Positions 5,972 through 11,399 of a stretch of 11,399 nucleotides of DNA are shown here, one piece after another; position 1 is the stretch's first letter, and every line of letters begins with the position of its first letter. A program made the translations under genes and the position numbers. This DNA comes from Candidatus Igneacidithiobacillus taiwanensis (GTDB lineage: Bacteria > Pseudomonadota > Gammaproteobacteria > Acidithiobacillales > Acidithiobacillaceae). The notes below the pieces were generated by a model, which worked only from the letters and a program-made list of their open reading frames with translations, did not search any database and was not told the DNA's origin. Location of the stretch: assembly GCA_002341825.1 (NCBI GenBank), contig DDOU01000117.1:6915-18313 (forward strand). The letters run 5' to 3'.

Positions 5972-8086
5972 ATGGAATTGAACGAGCGCCAGCAGGAAGC
6001 GGTATCCCTTCCGCCGGGGCCGGTCCTCGTCCTCGCCGGGGCTGGTTCGGGAAAAACTCGCGTCCTCACCAGCCGTATCGCCCATCTCCTCGAAGAAGGG
6101 GCACACCCAGGGCAAATCCTTGCCGTCACCTTTACCAACAAGGCCGCCCAGTCTATGCGCCAGCGCCTCGCGCAGCTCGTGCAGATCGACCTGCACGGAT
6201 TGTGGATGGGGACTTTCCACGGCATCGCCCATCGCATTTTGCGCCTGCATCATGGGCTAGTGGGTCTGCCCGCCCAGTTTCAGGTGCTCGACGCCGACGA
6301 CAGCCAGCGCTTGATTCGCCGTGCCCTCAAGGATCTCGGTCTCGACGACAAATACTGGAATCCGCGGCAACTCGCCGCCCGCATCGGACGCTGGAAGGAT
6401 GGCGGTATCGCTCCAGACGACTTGCGCCGCGACCCCAGCCTGCCGGAAGCGGTACTGGCGGTCTACCGACAATATGAGCTGCTCAAGGAGCGCGCCGGGG
6501 CCGTGGATTTTGCCGATTTGCTGCTCCTTGCGCTGCGCCTATGGCAGGACAAGGCCTTGCTGGCGCAGTACCAAGAGCGCTTTCAGCATGTTTTGGTCGA
6601 CGAATTTCAGGATACCAATGCCGTCCAGTACCAATGGCTGCACGCCTTGGCGGCGCACGGGCAAATTTTTGTGGTGGGGGACGATGACCAGTCCATCTAC
6701 GGTTGGCGCGGTGCCGAAGTAGAAAATATCTTCCGCTTTAGTCAGGACTACCCCGGCGCCCGCCTCGTCCGCCTCGAACAGAATTATCGCTCCACCGCAC
6801 CCATTCTGGCCGCTGCCAATGCGGTCATTGCCCACAATGCCGAGCGCTTGGGCAAGACCTTGTGGACCGCCCGTAGCGGCGGCAGTCCGGTACAGCTGTA
6901 CCGGGCCTACAACGAAGAGGATGAAGCCCGCTTCGTGGTTGCCCGCATCCAGGATTGGGTGGCAAAAGGGGGCAAACGCGAGGATTGCGCCATTCTTTAT
7001 CGTTCCAATGCCCAATCCCGGCCTTTTGAAGAACATCTGCTGCGCGAGGGGATTCCCTACCGGGTCTATGGCGGCCTGCGCTTTTTCGAGCGGGCAGAAA
7101 TCAAGGACACTCTTGCCTACCTGCGCCTGGTACTCAACCGCCACGACGATGCCGCCTTTGAGCGAGTAGTCAACCTGCCGGCGCGCGGCATTGGCGCCGT
7201 TACCCTCGAGCGTCTGCGCCAATACAGCCAGGAGCGCGGCCTCTCCCTGTGGCAGGCGGCAGGCGAACTGCAGCAGCCCAAACTGCAGGCCTTTCTGAAC
7301 CTCATCGACCAGTTGGCAGAACGATGCCGCGACCGCAGTCTCGACGAACAGGTCAGCCTGGTCCTCGAGCAAGTGCCCCTGCGCGACTGGCACGCCCGTG
7401 ATGGGGATCGTGGCGAGGGCCGTCTGGAAAATCTCGAAGAACTGATCAACGCGGCGCGCACCTTTGCCCTGAGCGATAGCTCGGCGGGTTTGCGGGAGCT
7501 GAACCCGGTACCCGGCGATCTCTTGGGCGAATTTCTGACCCACGCCGCCCTCGAGGCGGGTGAGGGTGGGGCGGAGGCCTGGCAAGATGCAGTGCAGCTG
7601 ATGAGCTTGCACAGCGCCAAGGGCCTGGAGTTTGCCTTGGTCTTTCTGGTCGGCCTGGAGGAAGGGCTGTTCCCCCACCAGCGCAGCCTCGAAGACCCGG
7701 CGGGCCTAGCGGAGGAGCGGCGGCTTTGCTACGTGGGCATGACCCGCGCCATGCAGCAGCTGGTGCTTTGTTACGCCGAGAGTCGTCGCCTGCACGGTAG
7801 CGAAAGAATGGCCATGGCCTCCCGCTTTTTGCGCGATCTACCACCGGAAGAGGTCGAGGAGTTGCGGCCGCGGGCGCGAATCAGCCGGCCAATCCCCATT
7901 CCCGCAGCTTCTGCGCGCAGCGACTGCCCCTATCCCTTGGGCGCCAGGGTGCGGCATCCGGTTTTTGGAGAGGGAACTGTACTCGATTTTGAGGGCGGTG
8001 GGCGCCAGGGCCGGATTCAGATACAGTTTGCTTCCGGCAGCAAGTGGCTAGCCTTGGGTATTGTGGCCCTGGAACAACTCTCCTGA
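5972..8086 (+). CDS. uvrD: ATP-dependent DNA helicase UvrD/PcrA (helicase II)
   Basis: This 704-residue superfamily 1A 3'-5' helicase is the expected length (E. coli UvrD 720). UvrD unwinds DNA after UvrABC incision and during methyl-directed mismatch repair, and can remove RecA or backtrack RNA polymerase. Visible motifs in order: Q motif LNERQQEAV (3-11), Walker A GAGSGKT (23-29), TFTNKAA, DEFQDTN (Walker B, 210-216), GDDDQSIYGWRGA (236-248), YRVYGGLRFFERAEIKD, SLHSAKGLEF (545-554) and YVGMTRA with R592. The C-terminal segment 654-704 (YPLGARVRHPVFGEGTVLDF and on) is the Tudor-like domain that contacts RNA polymerase in UvrD/PcrA; this domain points to UvrD/PcrA rather than Rep. All catalytic residues look intact. 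Start ATG has GGAGGG 5 bases upstream. A small membrane protein gene follows after 21 bp. Confidence 0.95.
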   Translation: MELNERQQEAVSLPPGPVLVLAGAGSGKTRVLTSRIAHLLEEGAHPGQILAVTFTNKAAQSMRQRLAQLVQIDLHGLWMGTFHGIAHRILRLHHGLVGLPAQFQVLDADDSQRLIRRALKDLGLDDKYWNPRQLAARIGRWKDGGIAPDDLRRDPSLPEAVLAVYRQYELLKERAGAVDFADLLLLALRLWQDKALLAQYQERFQHVLVDEFQDTNAVQYQWLHALAAHGQIFVVGDDDQSIYGWRGAEVENIFRFSQDYPGARLVRLEQNYRSTAPILAAANAVIAHNAERLGKTLWTARSGGSPVQLYRAYNEEDEARFVVARIQDWVAKGGKREDCAILYRSNAQSRPFEEHLLREGIPYRVYGGLRFFERAEIKDTLAYLRLVLNRHDDAAFERVVNLPARGIGAVTLERLRQYSQERGLSLWQAAGELQQPKLQAFLNLIDQLAERCRDRSLDEQVSLVLEQVPLRDWHARDGDRGEGRLENLEELINAARTFALSDSSAGLRELNPVPGDLLGEFLTHAALEAGEGGAEAWQDAVQLMSLHSAKGLEFALVFLVGLEEGLFPHQRSLEDPAGLAEERRLCYVGMTRAMQQLVLCYAESRRLHGSERMAMASRFLRDLPPEEVEELRPRARISRPIPIPAASARSDCPYPLGARVRHPVFGEGTVLDFEGGGRQGRIQIQFASGSKWLALGIVALEQLS

Positions 8087-8107
8087 GGAGAGCACGGAGG
8101 CGCAGGT

Positions 8108-8476
8108 GTGAACACACGAAGCGGCAGCAAGTCATCGTGGATGCTCGTGGTCATCGTCATCCTGACCTTGATCGCGATGGTCGGCTTTTTCTTTCTCTGG
8201 CTGCATCCTTCCGGTACGAGCCCAGTTACCGCGCCCAGCAGCAGTGCAGCGGCGGGCCTGCAATCCGTCACCCCCGTCGGTAGCGCGGTTTCGGTGCCCA
8301 GTTTTACCGTTGCACCGAGCATCTCCCAGCAGGGTACCCTCGAGGGGGCAATAGCCGGACGCTGCGGCAATATCGCCTGGCAGAGGCTCGATCCCAAAGA
8401 ATTGGCGGAGCTGAAAAAGCTTTGCCCCCAGCAAGCCTCAGCCGCTGCGCACGGGCAGCCGCAGGAGCACCCGTAA
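8108..8476 (+). CDS. Small single-pass membrane protein, unknown function
   Basis: I do not recognise this 122-residue protein. It has a short positively charged N-terminus (R4, K8), one strong membrane helix at about residues 11-32 (WMLVVIVILTLIAMVGFFFLW), a Ser/Ala/Pro/Val-rich linker (about 35-70), and a more compact end (75-110) with two cysteines (C86, C106) and a helical DPKELAELKKLCPQ. Topology by charge is N-in, with the tail in the periplasm, where the cysteines could pair. Start is GTG at 8108 with GGAGG at 8096-8100, 7 bases away. It lies 21 bp after uvrD, so it is likely in the same transcript. Its last 39 bases overlap the end of the histidine kinase gene on the other strand. A clean ribosome site and a hydrophobic segment support a real gene. 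Confidence 0.7.
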   Translation: MNTRSGSKSSWMLVVIVILTLIAMVGFFFLWLHPSGTSPVTAPSSSAAAGLQSVTPVGSAVSVPSFTVAPSISQQGTLEGAIAGRCGNIAWQRLDPKELAELKKLCPQQASAAAHGQPQEHP

Positions 8477-9709
8477 GCCGCCATCTTCGGCATTGACAAA
8501 GCGGATCGAGCCCCCCACCCGCTGCAGAATCCGCTGAATGATGGCTATCCCTAAGCCGGTGCCGCCACCGCGTCCGGCCAGGGCAAAGGGTTTGCCCAGC
8601 AAAGCCAGTTTTTCTTCCGAAATTCCCGGGCCGTGATCGCGCAACTCGATCTCCGCTTCCCGGCCAAGAGGGGTAAGGAGCAACTCGATGGGGGGCTCTC
8701 CGTGGCGACGGGCATTTTCTACCAAGTTCTGCAGCACCCGTCGCAGCCCTACGGGAGGCACCGATACATAGATCGGCTCCCGTTCCGCCGCCTGCCAGTG
8801 CAGGTCCTGCCCCTGTTGCTCGGTAAACTGCTGCAGGAAGGCGGCCAAATCGATCTCCTCTGCAGCTTCCTCCTGGCCGCTGCGCACATAGTCCAGAAAC
8901 TGATGCAGGGTCTCGTCCATCTCCCAGAGATTATCGACGAGTTCCTGGCGAATCTCTCCGGCATCGCCCGGGAGGAATTCTGCCAGCATGCGCATGCGGG
9001 TGAGAGGGGTGCGCAGATCGTGGGACACACCGAGTAGCACCATTTCCCGCTCTTCGAGGAGCTCATAGCGCTCCCGTAGGGCAAGATTGAGTTCGCTGGC
9101 CAAGTGCTGAATATCCGCCGGTCCTTCCACCGGCAGCTCCACCGGTCCTTCCCGCCCGCGCTTTTCGACCAGGGCCTGCACCAGTCGCCGCAAAGGGGCG
9201 GTGATCTGGCGAACGATCAGGTAGGCCCCGAGGAGCGAAAGCAGGAGGATGGCGCTGAGCTTGAACCATTGCGGTGAGGGACCGGGTGGCGCTTTGGGCA
9301 TGGGCATGGCCACCGCCACCCGGCTCTCCGGATTGGGATCGATCCATAACAAGTCGCGGCGATGATCGACACGCACCTCTGCCTGCGGCCAACCCATTCC
9401 ATGCAGGAGCTGCACCGCGCGCGCCAGCATGGGATTGTCGGGAGGCTTGCCGCGCATCTCCTCGAGGGGATAGAAGGCCACACCGATGCGCGCCAGGCGC
9501 GGGGCCAACCATTCTGCCTCGCCAACATCGAGGGCGCTGCTCAAGGTCAGCACCTGCGCCCAGTTTTGCGCCAGGTGCCGCGCCTGTGGGTTACCCAGGT
9601 AGAGATTGAAATACCAGTACACCGCCAGCTGACTGAGGAGAAGCAGGGCACCGATGAGCAAAAAGATGCGTCCGAAAAGGCTATCGGTCCAGAAGCGCGG
9701 CAGTTTCAA
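8438..9709 (-). CDS. EnvZ/CpxA-type sensor histidine kinase
   Basis: This 423-residue inner-membrane kinase is the partner of the response regulator next to it. TM1 lies at about residues 12-34, a periplasmic sensor region of about 115 residues follows, and TM2 is at about 150-166. A HAMP linker (about 165-217) leads to the dimerisation/phosphoacceptor domain with H230 in GVSHDLRTPLTRMR. The ATPase domain has the N box NLVENARRH (328-336), G1 DHGPGI (358-363) and G2 GGGTGLG (381-387). The HDLRTP form of the H box fits the EnvZ subgroup. The periplasmic part contains MPMPKAPPGPSP just before TM2. The start is TTG (9707-9709), overlapping the regulator stop as TTGA with no clear ribosome site, so translation is probably coupled. 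The stimulus is unknown; the Spy-like gene in the operon suggests envelope or metal stress. Confidence 0.93.
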   Translation of the reverse strand: MKLPRFWTDSLFGRIFLLIGALLLLSQLAVYWYFNLYLGNPQARHLAQNWAQVLTLSSALDVGEAEWLAPRLARIGVAFYPLEEMRGKPPDNPMLARAVQLLHGMGWPQAEVRVDHRRDLLWIDPNPESRVAVAMPMPKAPPGPSPQWFKLSAILLLSLLGAYLIVRQITAPLRRLVQALVEKRGREGPVELPVEGPADIQHLASELNLALRERYELLEEREMVLLGVSHDLRTPLTRMRMLAEFLPGDAGEIRQELVDNLWEMDETLHQFLDYVRSGQEEAAEEIDLAAFLQQFTEQQGQDLHWQAAEREPIYVSVPPVGLRRVLQNLVENARRHGEPPIELLLTPLGREAEIELRDHGPGISEEKLALLGKPFALAGRGGGTGLGIAIIQRILQRVGGSIRFVNAEDGGLRVLLRLPVRSG

Positions 9710-10434
9710 GAATGGCGATCCGCGCTGCCGGCATCGGGCACAAAGACATAGCCACGCCCCCAGACGGTTTGCAGGTAGCGGGGCTTGGCGGAGTCTTCCT
9801 CAATTATCCGTCGTAAACGGGAGATGAAGACATCGATACCCCGCGGTCCGGGAATATCTTCGCTGTGGCCGTGGATCATGCCCAAGAGTTTGTCGCGCGA
9901 CAGGGTCTGCCAAGGATGCTCGGCAAGGGCGCGGAGCAGGGCGAATTCGGTCTCGGTGATGGGAATTTCCTGGCCGTCGCGGTACAGACGTCGGTAGTCG
10001 AGGGCGAGGTGGAAGGGGCCGAAGTCGATTGCGCCGGGGCTCGGCTCGACCTTGCTGCTGTCTTGACTGCGACGCAGCACGGCGCCGATGCGCGCCAAAA
10101 GCTCTTCGGGCTCGAAGGGTTTGGGCACGTAGTCGTCGGCACCGATGGACAGGCCCTGGATGCGGTCGTCGAGATCACCGCGGGCAGTGAGCATGATGAT
10201 CGGCAATAGCGACTCCTGCTGACGCAGTCGCTGGCAGATCTGAAAACCATCTTCGCCGGGCATCATCACATCGAGGAGCAGGAGATCGTAATGCTCCCGC
10301 TCCAGGAGGCGGTCCATCTGCGCCGCCGAGGCGGCGCTATGCACCGTGTAGCCCCGCGATTCCAGGTAGCGCAGGAGGATGTTGCGCAGCTTGGCGTCGT
10401 CATCCACCAAGAGAATGCGGGAAGTCGTCGTCAC
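9706..10434 (-). CDS. OmpR-family response regulator
   Basis: It has a receiver domain and a winged-helix DNA-binding domain, about 242 residues. From the chosen start, the acidic pocket is D11-D13 (ILLVDDD), the phosphoacceptor is D55 (LLLLDVMMPGEDGF), the switch threonine is in MLTARG, and the conserved lysine is K105 (VPKPF). The C-terminal half shows ITETEFALLRALAEHPWQTLSRDKLL and RGIDVFISRLRRII with TVWGRGYVF, the OmpR/PhoB winged helix. Two GTG starts are possible. The first (10444-10446) has TAAGGAGG only one base away. The second (10432-10434) overlaps the stop of the upstream gene as GTGA and gives the normal six residues before ILLVDDD; it is preferred, with 13-base spacing to the same ribosome site. 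It probably autoregulates its operon. Confidence 0.94.
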   Translation of the reverse strand: MTTTSRILLVDDDAKLRNILLRYLESRGYTVHSAASAAQMDRLLEREHYDLLLLDVMMPGEDGFQICQRLRQQESLLPIIMLTARGDLDDRIQGLSIGADDYVPKPFEPEELLARIGAVLRRSQDSSKVEPSPGAIDFGPFHLALDYRRLYRDGQEIPITETEFALLRALAEHPWQTLSRDKLLGMIHGHSEDIPGPRGIDVFISRLRRIIEEDSAKPRYLQTVWGRGYVFVPDAGSADRHS

Positions 10435-10961
10435 GGTTTGTGCCACCCCTCCTTACCAGGCTGCCAATGCGCCATTTTGGCATAGATGCCGGTAACTTTC
10501 TGCCACTGCTCGGCAGTCAGCAGTTTATGCAGGAATTCGACCTGGGCGATGCCGCGCTGCAGCATGGCCGCATGATCCTGCACAACGGCCTCTTGCAGGG
10601 GCTTGAGGGCACTGCCGGTTTCGCCACGCAAGAGGGCATCGCGCAGGGCACGGTTGTGGTTTTCGGTCTGCGTCCGCTGGCTCTGCCACTGGGTCTTCTG
10701 TTCCTCCCGCCAAGATTTCAGCTGTTTTTCCTGGCTGGGGGTCAACTGCAGTTCGACGGCGTGGCGCCAAACGATGGGCATGAGCATGGGGACCGGCGCA
10801 TTGGCCATCATCTTCTGCCCGTGCCAGCCCGGCATGCCGTGGGGATGCGGCATCATCGGTCCGCCTGGAGGCGGAGGCGGCATATCGGCGGCGCTGCTGA
10901 GTAGCGGAACCGTCAACAAACTAGTAAGAAATAGAGCGGATAGAAGCGGTTTGCGAATCAT
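10431..10961 (-). CDS. Spy/CpxP-family periplasmic protein with LTxxQ motifs
   Basis: The 176-residue product starts with a signal peptide (hydrophobic residues 5-22, SSAAD cleavage near 24-25). The mature N-terminus is rich in Pro, Met and His (residues 27-52, PMMPHPHGMPGWHGQKMM), a possible metal-binding or flexible arm. The rest is helical and holds two LTxxQ motifs (LTPSQ 73-77, LTAEQ 148-152), the mark of the CpxP/Spy/ZraP family. Those proteins act as periplasmic chaperones or as brakes on a sensor kinase in envelope or metal stress. Being first in an operon with a two-component pair fits such a feedback role, by inference. Start ATG 10959-10961 has GGGAG 7-8 bases upstream; the stop overlaps the next start by four bases. 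Symbol withheld because CpxP, Spy, ZraP and CnrX-like roles cannot be told apart. Confidence 0.85.
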   Translation of the reverse strand: MIRKPLLSALFLTSLLTVPLLSSAADMPPPPPGGPMMPHPHGMPGWHGQKMMANAPVPMLMPIVWRHAVELQLTPSQEKQLKSWREEQKTQWQSQRTQTENHNRALRDALLRGETGSALKPLQEAVVQDHAAMLQRGIAQVEFLHKLLTAEQWQKVTGIYAKMAHWQPGKEGWHKP

Positions 10962-11160
10962 GCGTGTTCTCCCAAAAGCGAGCCTTACTGCTCAGGGCCT
11001 TAGCTTACGAAGTTCCCCAAGCCGCTTACCAGCAAAAAAGTTTTTCGAAAATCAAGCAACTTTGTTACATTTGCCAACAGATTCGCGGCAGCGTCGAGCT
11101 ATCTCCGCGCCCGCTTTTCCGCCAAAATACGCGCGATTCTACTCCGAGAAAGGCTGACCG
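10962..11160. other. Divergent regulatory region between the Spy/two-component operon and the efflux-like gene
   Basis: This 199-bp region is the longest without a gene. It is richer in A and T than its surroundings around 11031-11070, with an A6/T5 tract at 11034-11045, and it holds the CTTAC/GTAAG repeats. No convincing -35/-10 pair was found for either direction. No open frame with a ribosome site was seen inside it. Confidence 0.6.
10984..11029 (-). repeat. Three GTAAG direct repeats, 20-21 bp apart, possible operator
   Basis: On the minus strand GTAAG occurs at 11025-11029, 11004-11008 and 10984-10988, with start-to-start distances of 21 and 20 bp, about two helical turns each. The first two extend to GTAAGC, the third is GTAAGG. 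A related GTAAC lies 39 bp further upstream (11064-11068), near the same phase. Pentamers placed on one DNA face just before an autoregulated two-component operon suggest sites for its OmpR-type regulator; E. coli CpxR uses GTAAA pairs with a 5-base gap, which is a different spacing. The role is inferred. Confidence 0.45.
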
Positions 11161-11399
11161 ATGCGCTGGCGTTGGATGATCGCGCTTCTTTTTGCCGCAA
11201 GCAGTGCTGCCCAAGCCGGGATTGGGGTGCTCTTCGACGACCCCCTCGGCAGCGAGGCAGGCTTGCCCGCGCATCCGGGAGAGGCCTGGAAGGGGGTCGA
11301 GACACTGCCCGCGCTGCGCCCGCTGGCGTCGTGGACCGCCGCCGATGCCAGCAAGGTTTGGAGCCTGCCGGCCCTCTCTGCCTTTGCCCTCGCCCACAA
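11161..11399 (+). CDS. Secreted protein, probable TolC-family outer-membrane efflux component, N-terminal part
   Basis: An open frame from ATG 11161 runs off the right edge (79 complete codons). It opens with a signal peptide (MRWRWMIALLFAASSAAQA, cleavage near residue 19), so the product is exported. About 50 residues of low-information sequence follow, then WSLPALSAFALAH at the very edge. This resembles the first conserved block of TolC/outer-membrane-factor proteins, in which a Leu-Ala helix is followed by an HNP-type motif; the frame ends one base short of showing whether the next residue is Asn. AAAGG lies 7 bases before the start. It is divergent from the Spy/two-component operon, a common setting for an efflux operon. 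Export is clear; the TolC assignment is tentative. Confidence 0.5.
   Translation, partial: MRWRWMIALLFAASSAAQAGIGVLFDDPLGSEAGLPAHPGEAWKGVETLPALRPLASWTAADASKVWSLPALSAFALAH

Noticed and set aside
6539..7678. Open frame of 379 codons on the minus strand within uvrD
   Set aside because: It lies fully antisense to the helicase motifs and its translation shows no recognisable domain; it is a codon-bias shadow.
11034..11050. A/T tract with short inverted symmetry as an intrinsic terminator
   Set aside because: There is no GC-rich stem and it lies between two divergent starts, so a terminator is not expected; it is more likely part of the promoter region.
1..11399. Mobile elements, CRISPR arrays, tRNA/rRNA genes, riboswitches
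   Set aside because: No transposase or integrase, no spaced repeat array, no cloverleaf-like or rRNA-like sequence, and no leader long enough for a riboswitch was seen by eye.

Overview
The window is a dense, high-GC chromosomal segment typical of a proteobacterium. Several genes (CbpA, EnvZ/OmpR-type signalling, a Spy/CpxP-like protein, SIMPL, HDOD-GGDEF) resemble gamma-/beta-proteobacterial or Acidithiobacillia genes; the exact genus is only a guess. It is mostly core and signalling chromosome: there are no tRNA or rRNA genes, no CRISPR array, and no transposase, integrase or phage gene. Genes occupy nearly everything. The longest non-coding stretch is about 200 bp (10962-11160), and no stretch above 300 bp lacks a gene.

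Layout. 1-273 (+) is the C-terminal end of ispH (isoprenoid synthesis), overlapping tail to tail with rmuC (-). rmuC sits 4 bp downstream of mscL (-), a mechanosensitive channel with an added zinc-ribbon tail. A 147-bp divergent region separates mscL from a secreted SIMPL-domain protein (+), which is followed after 37 bp by an HDOD / receiver-like / GGDEF protein (+), a probable diguanylate cyclase. This meets cbpA (-), a DnaJ-type co-chaperone, with a 4-bp stop-codon overlap. cbpA carries a textbook heat-shock (sigma-32) promoter in its upstream region. Divergent from cbpA is uvrD (+), followed by a small membrane protein of unknown function (+) that overlaps the end of a histidine kinase gene.

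The right end holds a three-gene operon on the minus strand: a periplasmic Spy/CpxP-like protein with two LTxxQ motifs and a Met/His/Pro-rich N-terminus, then an OmpR-family response regulator, then an EnvZ-type histidine kinase, joined by 4-bp stop/start overlaps. Upstream are three GTAAG pentamers spaced 20-21 bp, possible operator sites. Divergent to this operon, at the right edge, begins a secreted protein whose start looks like a TolC-family outer-membrane efflux component. Together these suggest an envelope-stress or metal-response module that may control efflux.

No wholly new system is evident. The points most worth checking are the GTAAG array with the Spy/two-component/efflux module, the sigma-32 promoter of cbpA, the zinc-ribbon MscL, the three-part HDOD-GGDEF protein, and the fact that all three convergent gene pairs overlap at their 3' ends.
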